The notes: generated by a model not told the origin, from the sequence alone. A stretch of DNA of 46,607 nt from Thiomargarita sp. (GCA_020718845.1 DYRG01000022.1:1-46607); one strand, 5' to 3'; shown: positions 13,564 through 22,436, counted from the first letter of the stretch. Program-made: numbers and translations.

Positions 13564-15489
13564 TTAGTTAGGGGTATATTCGTGACGGGAATAACGTTTA
13601 TTGGTTGTTACCGTGCTATTGTAAATCGATGCAATTGTGTTGTTGTTCATGTCAGTAAGTTTGGAACTTATGTTAATATCTGGCACAGAAACATGGAAGA
13701 AATTAACATCAATGCGTCCACTAATATCTTTCCAAATTTTACCAAACACTTCTGGATTATTGGTATTACCCCAAGAAACGTCAGCTGGATCAGCGTGAAA
13801 ATAACCCCAAACGACTAAATCACCGCGCGAGGTAAAACTAGTGCCACCGCCGCCGATTTTGCCAGCAATGTTTCCCTTTTCAACTGTTTTAATCGCACTA
13901 CTTGTAATTACATCGTATACTTTATCACGAGGATATTGTGCTTTAATAACGGACGCATTGCGGGTATCAATGACGGCTGCATTTTGAGTATTATCAGCAT
14001 TATAAGTATGGCGAATATATCGCTTATCAGTCGTAGCTGTATTAGTTAAAATACTATCATTACTACCATTACTTTTAGAGCTATAAACATCGATATTTGG
14101 TACAGAAACATGGAAGAAATTAACATCAATTCGTCCACTCACGTCATACCAAATTTTAACGTACAAATCTGGATTCTCCTTATTTCCCCAAGAAACATCA
14201 TCGGGATTAGCATAAAAGTAACCCCAAATTACACGATCACCCCGCGAAGTTTTAGAATCCCCACCTAATCTCCAAATAGCTTCAATTGCACCTTTTTCTA
14301 CACTTTGAATGGTTGCTTTGCTTGCTAATACGTCACCAGTTTCTGAATAGAAGAGAGGCATCGTTCCTTGTAGTATTACATCAGCAAATAAGTCATCTTC
14401 TGGTGTTGTAGGGGTTGTAGCTCCTTCCTGTTCGGGCACAGCATTGTCTATTTGTGGAGGTATTGATTGACCAAATTCTTGGAATTCACCAGTATTAGTT
14501 TTTCCTGCACCCCAACAAACAATACTACCGTCACTTTTGATGCCACACGCATGAAACATACCTACGCCGACTTGGATGAAATTACCTTGGGGCGGTATTC
14601 CTCCGTGGGTGCTTGGCCCCCAACAAACTATGTTACCGCCATCTTTTTTTATAGCACAAGTGTTATATAAATTCGTGCTAACTTGGGTAAAACTACCTGT
14701 GGGCGGAATAGATTGACCAAATTCAAAGTTTTTACCTGTATTAGTTTTCCCAGCACCCCAACACACTATACTTCCATCGTTATCTTTAATGCCACAGGTA
14801 TGTAAAGCACCCGCAGCAAGTTGAGTAAAACTACCCATGGGCGGAATAGATTGACCGTACTCATCATATCCATCATTGCTACCCGCCAGATTGCCTCTTG
14901 TAGTTTTCCCTGCTCCCCAGCAAACAACACTCTTGTCATTTTTTAGAGCACAAGAATGACTTCCACCAGATGTAATTTGCGTGAAAGAACCACTAGGGGA
15001 ATCAAGTTCCCCATGATCGTTATACCCCCAACAGACAATATTCCCATTATCTTTTAATGCACAGACATGACCAGTTCCTGCGCTTACTTGGGTGAAAATA
15101 CCTTTTGGAACACCTGTGACTCGATAAAACCCATCCGATCCCCAACAAACAATGTTTCCACTACTTTTTAAACCACAGGTATATTGAATATTTGCACTAA
15201 CGTAAGTAAAACTTCCTTGGGGTGGAATAGATTGACCCACCTCAGGAAATTTACCTGTATTAGTTTTTCCTGCACCCCAACAAACAATACTTCCATTATT
15301 TTTTAGTGCGCAAGAATGATCATAACCTGCACTAACCTGCTTATATGCAAACACTTGGCTAGGAATTAAACCAATAAAAATTAAACAAAGTAACTTGCCA
15401 ATAATCAGAAAGTTATTAAAATGGTTTTTTTGAGTGATTACATAATGTCGCAAATTACGCGTCCTATATTTTTTGAATCCGAATAACAT
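13564..15489 (-). CDS. Secreted protein with seven RCC1-like repeats and two tandem C-terminal domains
   Basis: The protein has 641 residues. I chose ATG 15489 because GGAGG lies 7 bp upstream. A basic N-region leads to a hydrophobic stretch (LIIGKLLCLIFIGLIPSQVFA), a signal peptide cut near residue 48. Seven RCC1_2-type repeats follow. Each has the pattern HxCALK or TCGIK, then G(S/N)IVCWG, so every repeat holds two cysteines that could form disulphides. After an acidic linker come two copies of a ~110-residue domain. Both contain SRGD, VWGYF.A(N/D)P.DVSWGN, KIW.D(V/I)SGRIDVNFFHVSVP and KRY.RH.Y. I do not recognise this domain. Export to the periplasm or cell surface is likely, with the propeller serving for binding. 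An additional open frame follows the stop codon. Confidence 0.8.
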   Translation of the reverse strand: MLFGFKKYRTRNLRHYVITQKNHFNNFLIIGKLLCLIFIGLIPSQVFAYKQVSAGYDHSCALKNNGSIVCWGAGKTNTGKFPEVGQSIPPQGSFTYVSANIQYTCGLKSSGNIVCWGSDGFYRVTGVPKGIFTQVSAGTGHVCALKDNGNIVCWGYNDHGELDSPSGSFTQITSGGSHSCALKNDKSVVCWGAGKTTRGNLAGSNDGYDEYGQSIPPMGSFTQLAAGALHTCGIKDNDGSIVCWGAGKTNTGKNFEFGQSIPPTGSFTQVSTNLYNTCAIKKDGGNIVCWGPSTHGGIPPQGNFIQVGVGMFHACGIKSDGSIVCWGAGKTNTGEFQEFGQSIPPQIDNAVPEQEGATTPTTPEDDLFADVILQGTMPLFYSETGDVLASKATIQSVEKGAIEAIWRLGGDSKTSRGDRVIWGYFYANPDDVSWGNKENPDLYVKIWYDVSGRIDVNFFHVSVPNIDVYSSKSNGSNDSILTNTATTDKRYIRHTYNADNTQNAAVIDTRNASVIKAQYPRDKVYDVITSSAIKTVEKGNIAGKIGGGGTSFTSRGDLVVWGYFHADPADVSWGNTNNPEVFGKIWKDISGRIDVNFFHVSVPDINISSKLTDMNNNTIASIYNSTVTTNKRYSRHEYTPN

Positions 15490-15637
15490 AAATTTCCTCC
15501 AATAACTTAAGTGATAGAAGTAGTGTAATCCCAATTAATTGAGGTTACAACAACTCTCGAAAATTGGGGCAAAAACTAGCCAACTCGATGACCTTGCATT
15601 GATTGCTTGTTAGCGTTTAAGCGGATAAAACACAAAG

Positions 15638-16537
15638 TTAGTGTTTAAGTTGTTCGATGTTTTCCTTAGAAAGCCCCGTGACTTCGATAATAAAATCCAC
15701 ATCGACTCCTTTAAGCAACATTGCTTTTGCGGTTTCTAACTTTCCTTTGAGAATACCTTTTTTCTCGCCTTTTTTCTCGCCTTTTTGAAAGGCAATTTCG
15801 TCGCAGATTTTCATGTTTTCCAAAAACATATTTAGCTCCTTTTCGGTTTGAACTTTATCCAATGATTTCCAATCTACTTCGTCGAGTTTTTTATGGTTAA
15901 AGAGTTGTTCAAAATAATTAAACAACATCGACACCATTTGATGATTATCTTGTTTGAGCAATTTTGATAATTCTTGAATTAACAAGGCTCTATCAAAATG
16001 CACTTCTCCTAAAAATAACGTAGAAACCACATTACCTATTTTCAAGAGTTGTTCAATAGCGATTTCATTTTCAGCAATTTTAAAATAGTTGAAATTAAGT
16101 GCAAACTCACCCAGTAATTCATTGTTTTCTATTAGATTATTTAGATTTGTGGGTGCTGTCCATTTTTCTTTTCCACTATACACAACAATAGGAAACACCG
16201 CTGGGAGTTTTTCAAAGGTTTGTTCGGATTCTTTCAAACGTAAATAAAAATTCGTAATGTAATGTAAAATCCGCAACGCCATGAATTTATCTGAACTCGA
16301 TTGAAATTCAATTAAAACAATAATATACGTTGTTTTGCCTCGTAATTGGGTTTTATAAATAACATCGCTTTCACGCTTTTCGTATTCTTTAGAAATAAAA
16401 GTTTTATCCAACAATTCACAATGCTCAAAATCTATTTCTTTCACCCATTCAAACGGCACAAAGGATTCTAACAATTGCTGAAAAAATCCTTTATTTGAAA
16501 AGAGTTTCTTATAACCACGATCATAAATTTGCGTCAT
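15638..16537 (-). CDS. Rpn family nuclease/putative transposase (PD-(D/E)XK), copy 1
   Basis: The protein has 299 residues. The N-terminal ~230 residues match the Rpn/transposase_31 family: YDRGYKKLFSNKGFFQQLL, then the catalytic strand pair with D58 (ESDVIYK) and E77-x-Q79 (LIEFQSS), then FPIVVYSGKEKW. Family members promote RecA-independent recombination through DNA cleavage. The C-terminus has a GEKKGEKKGILKGKLE linker and a helix-turn-helix-like tail (VDVDFIIEVTGLSKENIEQL). A paralogue lies at 17003-17938 with a small gene between them. No inverted terminal repeats were seen around it. Confidence 0.88.
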   Translation of the reverse strand: MTQIYDRGYKKLFSNKGFFQQLLESFVPFEWVKEIDFEHCELLDKTFISKEYEKRESDVIYKTQLRGKTTYIIVLIEFQSSSDKFMALRILHYITNFYLRLKESEQTFEKLPAVFPIVVYSGKEKWTAPTNLNNLIENNELLGEFALNFNYFKIAENEIAIEQLLKIGNVVSTLFLGEVHFDRALLIQELSKLLKQDNHQMVSMLFNYFEQLFNHKKLDEVDWKSLDKVQTEKELNMFLENMKICDEIAFQKGEKKGEKKGILKGKLETAKAMLLKGVDVDFIIEVTGLSKENIEQLKH

Positions 16538-16681
16538 TTATTTCTACCTATTAATAAAACATTGCGCGTGGTGTTTAAGGCATTTCATAACCCCTTCTCC
16601 TTTGAAATAAAAAGACTATTTTTTAACACATTTTCACAACCCTGTAAAAAATTATTTTTAACCACCAATAAAAAATCAAAT

Positions 16682-16960
16682 TCAACTTTTAAGTTGTTCT
16701 GTTTTTTGAGATTTTTTACGGTGATCTGCTCTCAGTGCCTCGACCGCTTCCGCGAGTTTTTCCTTAGTGTTGTAGACTTTACTAAAATACAAATCCATAA
16801 ACGCTTTTTCAGCCGCCTCACGTTTTTTAGCTTTTCTCTCTATAACAAAATCAAGTATTCTAATGAGTTCATCTTCGCTAAATTTATGAAATAATTCAAC
16901 GAGTTGTTTTTGTTCATCATCAGTAATTTCATCAATGTCAGTGATTTCATCAGTATGCAT
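16682..16960 (-). CDS. Hypothetical small acidic/helical protein between the Rpn genes
   Basis: The protein has 92 residues, and AGAGAGG lies 6-7 bp upstream of the ATG. It is highly charged: the start is acidic (TDEITDIDEITDDEQKQ) and the C-terminal half is basic (RKAKKREAAEKAF). It is predicted to be all helical. It has no membrane segment or recognised domain. It lies 42 bp downstream of the second Rpn gene and 144 bp upstream of the first, all on one strand, so co-transcription is plausible. Confidence 0.7.
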   Translation of the reverse strand: MHTDEITDIDEITDDEQKQLVELFHKFSEDELIRILDFVIERKAKKREAAEKAFMDLYFSKVYNTKEKLAEAVEALRADHRKKSQKTEQLKS

Positions 16961-17002
16961 CGTTAACCTCTCTGTAAAAGAGTAATTATATAAAAAATAA
17001 AC

Positions 17003-17938
17003 TCAATTAGTTTGATTTCTAAGTTGCTCAATCTCTTCCTTTGAGAGTTGGGTGATTTCTATGATTAATTTAATATCCAAACCTTTTAAAAGCATGGTTC
17101 GAGCAATTTCTCTATCTCGTTCAGCTTTTCCTTCAAGTTTCCCTTCAAGTTTCCCTTCAAGTTTTCCTTCGAGTTTTCCTTGTTTTAAAAGGTTGAGTTT
17201 TTCTTGTTTAATGGCTTCAACTAACATACTTAGTTCTCCTTTATCATGATACACTTGGTTAAGTTTTTCAAAGTCGGCTTCGGTAACTCTTTTGTTTTCA
17301 TACAAATGCCTAAACCAATTAAATAATAACGAGATTGCACTATGATCTTCTTTATCAAATAAAGACATAACCTCTTCTAACAATATATCAATATCGTAAT
17401 GAATTTCTGTAAAAAAGATCGTTGAAATAACTTTTTGAATTTTCAAAAGACTTTCTGCACTAAATTCATTTTCAGCAATTTTGAAATACTTAAATTGTAC
17501 GCCAAATTCGCCTAATAAATCATGATTTTCTATCAAATCTTTTATTTCAACAGGCGCAGTCCATTTTTCCTTACCATTGTACAAAACAATTGGAAAAACG
17601 GGCGGGAGTTTCTTTGGTTTGCCTTTTTGATTAATCAAATCCAAATAGAAACTCATCATGTAATGCAACACTCTCACCGCCATGAAAGGTTGAACGGTCG
17701 ATTGAAATTCCATTAAAATCACAATGTAAGCAGTTTGATCTTTAAGTTTAACTTTATAAATCAAATCGCTTTCATGTTTTCGATGTTTTTTTGAAATAAA
17801 AGTTTTATTAAGTTTCTCGATATTTTCAAAATCAATCTCAGAAACCCAAGGTTGTTTCACAAAAGTTTCTAACAATTGCCGAAAAATCACCTTGTTTGAA
17901 AACAATAATGAATAACTTAAATCATGCTCGTTCGCCAT
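17003..17938 (-). CDS. Rpn family nuclease/putative transposase (PD-(D/E)XK), copy 2
   Basis: The protein has 311 residues from ATG 17938; a TTG 15 bp upstream is a less likely start. It aligns with copy 1 along its whole length, with D58 (ESDLIYK) and E77-x-Q79 (LMEFQST) as the catalytic triad and FPIVLYNGKEKW beyond. Near residue 255 the linker has four direct GKLE repeats encoded by a 12-bp tandem repeat. The C-terminal tail again ends with an HTH-like helix pair (DIKLIIEITQLSKEEIEQL). No clear Shine-Dalgarno sequence is present; instead a run of 11 A residues ends 1 bp before the ATG. Confidence 0.87.
   Translation of the reverse strand: MANEHDLSYSLLFSNKVIFRQLLETFVKQPWVSEIDFENIEKLNKTFISKKHRKHESDLIYKVKLKDQTAYIVILMEFQSTVQPFMAVRVLHYMMSFYLDLINQKGKPKKLPPVFPIVLYNGKEKWTAPVEIKDLIENHDLLGEFGVQFKYFKIAENEFSAESLLKIQKVISTIFFTEIHYDIDILLEEVMSLFDKEDHSAISLLFNWFRHLYENKRVTEADFEKLNQVYHDKGELSMLVEAIKQEKLNLLKQGKLEGKLEGKLEGKLEGKAERDREIARTMLLKGLDIKLIIEITQLSKEEIEQLRNQTN
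17126..17182 (-). repeat. 12-bp tandem repeat encoding GKLE units
   Basis: Four near-identical 12-bp units (plus strand CTTCAAGTTTCC-like) encode GKLEGKLEGKLEGKLE in the linker of Rpn copy 2. The length is a multiple of three, so unit gain or loss would keep the frame. Copy 1 has a related but shorter GEKKGEKKG linker. Confidence 0.75.
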
Positions 17939-18016
17939 CTTTTTTTTTTTCAAAAATAATTAGTTTCAACATTACAATCGGTCGCTGCGTGTGCGAAGTG
18001 GACGTTTAAGGCATTA

Positions 18017-18721
18017 TTATAATACAATTTTAGGTTTTTCTAACTCATTCATTAATAAGGATAAAGAAGTTCTTTCTGGAATAGATTGTTGAATATGCAG
18101 CGTATTTTCCCAATCTTCTAAGGTTTTAAAATCAAGTTTTCCTTGAAATAATTGGAATTTTTCTTTGAGAGCATTTAAGCGTTCAACGGCTAATCTCACC
18201 GCCATTACAAATGTTTCTCGAATGCCTAGTTCTTCGAGGGTGGAGGTTTCCATAATTTTAATGGTTGGATTGATAAAGAAACGGTGTAATTTTTCTGTAT
18301 CTAAAGCGAGAGGAATATCTTGGAAATTTGCTTGAACTAAAAATAAAGGTGCGGGATCGGGTAATTGTTTGAGAAATTCCTGTAATTGGCGAAGATATTC
18401 CAATCCTAACGCCAATCCTTCGGGACGAGAATCTAAAATAAAAACAATTGCATCTGCTTGACTTAAAAGGAATTTTCGGCGTTGATGCCATTGTGGATGG
18501 CTAGGTGTGCTGAGGATTTGACAAGCAATTGGCAAATGATCATATATACCGCCTTGATATTCAAGAAGATTAATATCCAGATCGTCCGAATATTGCAAGA
18601 GACTATTGGAAGAGAGTTTGTGCGCCAACGCACGGATCGTGGCTGTTTTACCGACGTGCGGCGCGCCATCATAGACGATTCTAACGCGCACAACCCCGTT
18701 TTCCATATCAATTAACGCCAT
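18017..18721 (-). CDS. Small Ras/MglA-like GTPase
   Basis: The protein has 234 residues. I chose ATG 18721 because GGAG lies 6 bp upstream. The P-loop is GAPHVGKT (19-26). The Walker B/G3 region is replaced by LLEYQGGIYD, and the G4 position carries QANFQD instead of NKxD. This matches MglA-like gliding and polarity GTPases, which often show QANKRD. The segment ADAIVFILDSRPEGL also fits that family. Such proteins switch between GTP and GDP states at cell poles or in conflict systems. It stands divergent from the HAD gene, and no MglB (roadblock) partner is visible nearby. Filamentous sulfur bacteria glide, which makes a motility role attractive but unproven. Confidence 0.78.
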   Translation of the reverse strand: MALIDMENGVVRVRIVYDGAPHVGKTATIRALAHKLSSNSLLQYSDDLDINLLEYQGGIYDHLPIACQILSTPSHPQWHQRRKFLLSQADAIVFILDSRPEGLALGLEYLRQLQEFLKQLPDPAPLFLVQANFQDIPLALDTEKLHRFFINPTIKIMETSTLEELGIRETFVMAVRLAVERLNALKEKFQLFQGKLDFKTLEDWENTLHIQQSIPERTSLSLLMNELEKPKIVL

Positions 18722-18805
18722 TACTTTCTCCGTTCGCATCTATAATTTTGGTGCTTTTTGGTGTATTTTGCAGCGTTGTGCGCAATTCTTCAACTCAAAA
18801 ATACT

Positions 18806-19354
18806 ATGTTATCACGCCTCTTTTATAGTTTGCACCACGCATTCGCTCATCGCCGCTGTTTAGCCAGTGTTTCAAGCGCCAAAACCATTTGCGATATTGA
18901 TATAAATTTCCTTAAAAATCAAGAGATTAAAATTATTGTTTTAGATTTTGATGGGGTTTTGGCAGCGCATGGAGAAATTTTTCCTCAATCCGACGCAGAA
19001 CAATGGTTAATAAAATGTATCGCAATATTTGGAAAAGATCAGGTTTTTATTTTAAGCAATAATCCTTTTGCAGAACGCCAACGCTATTTTGAAGAACTCG
19101 GCGTGCGTTTCGTCACAGGTTTTAAAAAGAAGCCTTATCCCGATGGATTAAATTTTATTATTTCGCAAACCACTGAAAATAAAGAAAAAATTGTTTTAAT
19201 TGACGATCGTTTATTAACGGGTATTTTAGCAACCTGTCTTGCTCAAACCAAAGGAATTTTAATTACCGATCCCTATCAAAACCTAAAGAAACGCCCTTTC
19301 AAAGAACGTTTCTTTAGCATATTAAGATGGCTTGAACAACATTTCTTTCTCTAA
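18806..19354 (+). CDS. YqeG-like HAD phosphatase
   Basis: The protein has 182 residues from ATG 18806; a GTG at 18758 would add 16 residues with no better ribosome site. HAD motif I is VLDFDGVLAAHG with nucleophile D47 and D49. Motif II is ILSNNP, motif III is the lysine of KKPYPDGL, and motif IV is IDDRLLTGI. The pattern and length fit the YqeG/phosphatidylglycerophosphate phosphatase-like group, so a lipid phosphate or small phosphorylated metabolite is a plausible substrate. The C-terminus is basic and hydrophobic. Its last 4 bp overlap the convergent TonB receptor gene. Confidence 0.82.
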   Translation: MLSRLFYSLHHAFAHRRCLASVSSAKTICDIDINFLKNQEIKIIVLDFDGVLAAHGEIFPQSDAEQWLIKCIAIFGKDQVFILSNNPFAERQRYFEELGVRFVTGFKKKPYPDGLNFIISQTTENKEKIVLIDDRLLTGILATCLAQTKGILITDPYQNLKKRPFKERFFSILRWLEQHFFL

Positions 19355-21492
19355 AATTTATAACGGATTTCTCCAAATATTTCTCGTCCCGCTTTAGGAT
19401 AATCTCCTATGAGTCGAGCATCGCCGGGTTCTCGACGATCTTCATTTAATAAATTACGAACACCGATTGCAATGTCCCAAGGGTTGAATTTGGACATATT
19501 TTTGTAACGTAAAGTCAAATCTAATTCTACATAATCTTTTAAAAGCGGACGATCATCTCCTAATGGACGATCACGATTTGATACCCAATTGATTTTAGTA
19601 TTAAAAAACCAATTATTACCTAATAATAAATCATGGCGTACATAAGCTTGATGATGAGGATAATTACCCGCTTCGTTGCTATTTTCAGTTTTCACTTTTG
19701 CATAAGCATAATTAAACAATAAACTAGATTTGTTGTTAATTTTCCAGCGGGTTTCTAGCTCAAATCCACTTCCTTTTAAAGTTCCAATATTGTTATAGGT
19801 GTAAATACTGAAATTATTTAACTTAGTTAATGTGCGTTGAATCTTATCCGTTACGGTGTAATCAAAAACATTTAAAGCTAAGTTCAAATCACTATTCAAT
19901 CGATAATCAACACCTATTTCCCATGTCGAGCTAACTTCAGCTTTTAAATGAGGATTTCCAGCAGCGACTACGTTTGAGGCGGGCAAATACATTTCAACAA
20001 ACGATGGCGCACGAAATGCCTTTCCATACAATAGCTTAGCTGTAAGAGATGGCATAACTTGCCAAACTAATGCTGCGCGAGGATTGGTTGTTCCTTCAAA
20101 ATCAGAATACCAATCGTGACGAATGCCAGTTGTTAATTCCCAATTTGAATCAATATGCCAAGTATCTTGAGCAAAAAGATAGCGATTTTGGCGAGCATTT
20201 TCTGGAATAGAAACCATTCCTAACGCTCGAACATCAACCATAACAGGGCTTTGTTTATTTAAAAGATAAGACCATGTTGTTTTATATAATTCAGCATAAG
20301 AAGCACCGATACCTAACCTAATGATATGCTTATCAAATCCACGATATAGAGAACTTAAATCTAAGCGAGTTTGGCGTTGATAATAACCCACATTATTTGG
20401 AGCACCATAAGGTAATAACTCTCCATTTCTAATTGCACCCGGGCGTGCCGAGTAACTATTTAATAATTTGTCGTCAGCACCTTGATAACTTAATCGAGCA
20501 TTAATCCCCCAATCTTTAATTATTTGTGAGTTGTTATAAGCAATATCGGCTTGAATAAAATCTTGCTCATGATTTTCCTCTGGACTAATTACAAAAGTAG
20601 TACTTAGTCCTGCTCCTATGTTACGACCTCGCAACCAATACAAGTTGCTTTGCCAATTTTCTTTGCTTACATTTGCTTGGATGCTTAATTGCTTTTGTTG
20701 TAAATATGCTCTACCCTGTGCTTTGCTAACGTTTGTGCCCGATGCTTTGTCTAACAATGATTGCATATCTTGATACACGGTTTCTTTATGACCATCGGTA
20801 TCTAAATAATTTAAACTTAGCATGGTTTTAAAACCCTTATGTTCTCCACCATGTAATAACCAAGGATTATAGATTTGAAAACTTCCAGTTCTAAAACCGA
20901 TTTCTGTCCCATTAATGTCATCCGCTATTTTAGTAATAATATTCACCACGCCAGAAACCGCATCTGCACCATATAAAGCTGAGCCGGGTCCTCGAATAAT
21001 TTCAATACGACTAATACTTTGCACAGGAGGCGGCGACCATGCACCACCGCGTGAACCATCGATTATGCTTTTGATAGGAACGCCGTTCACCATCATTAAG
21101 ATTTCATTATTAGTTGAGGAGTGCATACCCCTCACATCGTACAAAGGAGCAAAACGATATTCTGATAAACTCACATGCATTCCGGGAACAGCTTCAAGAA
21201 CTTCCTCTAAATTTCGTGCACCCGTTGCTTCAATATCTTGCGAGGTTATTACAGTGGTAGAAGCCGGAGCAGTTGCAGTGCTTTGTTGAATACCCGAAGC
21301 GACTTTAACATTTTGAGGTTTTACTAATCCATCAAAAATATCAAAAACGTCATCGAGCTTAACTTCCACTTCACCGAGTTGTTCTATTTCTAATCCCATT
21401 AACGCATCTAAGCGTGCTTCTTTTTCTTCGTTAGATGCAAAAACTATCGTATTAAAACTTATTACTATCAAAATATTATAAATAAATTTCAT
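19351..21492 (-). CDS. TonB-dependent outer membrane receptor
   Basis: The protein has 713 residues. Residues 1-19 form a signal peptide. The plug domain spans about residues 75-185 (TTVITSQDIEATGARNLEEV, GMHVSLSEY, IEIIRGPGSALYGADAVSGV near its end), and the rest is a 22-strand barrel pattern ending in the aromatic ...EIRYKF. A strict TonB box is not obvious; EVEVKLDDVF near residue 45 might serve. It imports a siderophore, vitamin B12 or another ligand that cannot be told from sequence. The yfiR-type gene lies 12 bp upstream on the same strand, an arrangement often seen with cyclic-di-GMP signalling receptors. Confidence 0.92.
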   Translation of the reverse strand: MKFIYNILIVISFNTIVFASNEEKEARLDALMGLEIEQLGEVEVKLDDVFDIFDGLVKPQNVKVASGIQQSTATAPASTTVITSQDIEATGARNLEEVLEAVPGMHVSLSEYRFAPLYDVRGMHSSTNNEILMMVNGVPIKSIIDGSRGGAWSPPPVQSISRIEIIRGPGSALYGADAVSGVVNIITKIADDINGTEIGFRTGSFQIYNPWLLHGGEHKGFKTMLSLNYLDTDGHKETVYQDMQSLLDKASGTNVSKAQGRAYLQQKQLSIQANVSKENWQSNLYWLRGRNIGAGLSTTFVISPEENHEQDFIQADIAYNNSQIIKDWGINARLSYQGADDKLLNSYSARPGAIRNGELLPYGAPNNVGYYQRQTRLDLSSLYRGFDKHIIRLGIGASYAELYKTTWSYLLNKQSPVMVDVRALGMVSIPENARQNRYLFAQDTWHIDSNWELTTGIRHDWYSDFEGTTNPRAALVWQVMPSLTAKLLYGKAFRAPSFVEMYLPASNVVAAGNPHLKAEVSSTWEIGVDYRLNSDLNLALNVFDYTVTDKIQRTLTKLNNFSIYTYNNIGTLKGSGFELETRWKINNKSSLLFNYAYAKVKTENSNEAGNYPHHQAYVRHDLLLGNNWFFNTKINWVSNRDRPLGDDRPLLKDYVELDLTLRYKNMSKFNPWDIAIGVRNLLNEDRREPGDARLIGDYPKAGREIFGEIRYKF

Positions 21493-21504
21493 AAAAACAT
21501 TCCT

Positions 21505-22026
21505 TTAGCGTTCGACACGTTGAGAAATTTGCAATAATTTTGAACTAGCCTTGAGGTTATTTTCATCGAGAGTTTGAGGATCAATCATTAAGCGAATTTT
21601 GCCTGCTTGTAGATAAAATTGAATCATTCCTCCCATTATAATAAATTTCTCGGTATCTCCAACAGTTAAAATGGGTTTTCCTTTAAGTTTATCAAAAGCA
21701 GCTTGAAATTGAGATTGTTCTGTAAAATTGATAAATAAAATCGAGCATTGATTAACATCATCTAAAGAAGATTTTTTTTTAATCACGGCTAACTTATTTT
21801 GAAGTTTCTTTTCTTTTTTAGCGATCAAGTCTAAGTTTTCTTTAAACACATCTTGACCTAACACGCAGATTTCAAAGCTATCTTGTGAAGTCGCGGGCCA
21901 CTTAATAAAATTGCCCAAATTAAACAAATAAGCCGCTTTAATTTCATACTCTTCAGCCTCGCTAATCGCTAAAGAAATTTGTGGAATAAGAAATAGTAAA
22001 ATCAAATAAAAAAACGAGATACGCAT
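21505..22026 (-). CDS. YfiR family periplasmic protein (DUF4154)
   Basis: The protein has 173 residues from ATG 22026 (AGAGG 8 bp upstream). The first ~20 residues are a signal peptide (ISFFYLILLFLIPQISLA). The core motif YEIKAAYLFNLGNFIKWP is characteristic of the family, as is the C-terminal MIQFYLQAGKIRLMIDP. Well-studied YfiR acts in the periplasm as a repressor of a membrane diguanylate cyclase. No cyclase gene is in the window, and the immediate partner is the TonB receptor. Confidence 0.9.
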   Translation of the reverse strand: MRISFFYLILLFLIPQISLAISEAEEYEIKAAYLFNLGNFIKWPATSQDSFEICVLGQDVFKENLDLIAKKEKKLQNKLAVIKKKSSLDDVNQCSILFINFTEQSQFQAAFDKLKGKPILTVGDTEKFIIMGGMIQFYLQAGKIRLMIDPQTLDENNLKASSKLLQISQRVER

Positions 22027-22041
22027 ACTAAAACCTCTCAC

Positions 22042-22266
22042 TCTTAGAGTTACATTATCTTTAATATAGTACGATACTTACAAATTGGTGAACTAAAAAA
22101 TCTAAAGATAAAACAACCAGTCCTCGAAGGATTGATTATTTTCACAGCTTTTTTTTACAATTTAATTACTCAATTCTAGGTTTTTTGAAAAAATTAAAAA
22201 CATAAAAAAACCCCTCTTTTGTAAGAAGGGAATCACATATCAGGAGATAAAAAAGATAAAGAAAAA
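22042..22266. other. Intergenic region with the rpmG terminator
   Basis: Apart from the terminator at 22204-22230 it is AT-rich and holds the likely promoter of the YfiR/TonB receptor genes. I see no confident boxes. Confidence 0.4.
22204..22230 (-). terminator. Terminator of rpmB-rpmG
   Basis: CCCCTCTT (22211-22218) pairs with AAGAAGGG (22223-22230) with one mismatch. The minus strand then reads seven Ts (22210-22204). It lies 36 bp past the rpmG stop codon. Confidence 0.8.
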
Positions 22267-22422
22267 TTATTTAATTTTAGCTTCTTTATATTCCACATGT
22301 TTGCGCACCACGGGATCGTATTTTTTGAACGATAATTTTTCGGGAGTGGTGCGTTTGTTTTTGGTTGTGGTATAAAAATGCCCCGTACCAGCGGTTGAAA
22401 TCAATTTAATTTTGTCACGCAT
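22267..22422 (-). CDS. rpmG: 50S ribosomal protein L33
   Basis: The protein has 51 residues and reads [20 protein letters not shown], then [20 protein letters not shown] and an EYKEAKIK end. This is the typical gammaproteobacterial L33, with the GTGHFYTT(T) core. It has no cysteines, so it is the zinc-independent form. It follows rpmB by 14 bp on the same strand, the normal order in this class. Confidence 0.96.
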   Translation of the reverse strand: MRDKIKLISTAGTGHFYTTTKNKRTTPEKLSFKKYDPVVRKHVEYKEAKIK

Positions 22423-22436
22423 AAAAAAATTCTCCG

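Noticed and set aside
13465-13818. 117-residue plus-strand frame
   Set aside because: It lies antisense to the 3' end of the RCC1-repeat gene and its composition mirrors that gene's codons.
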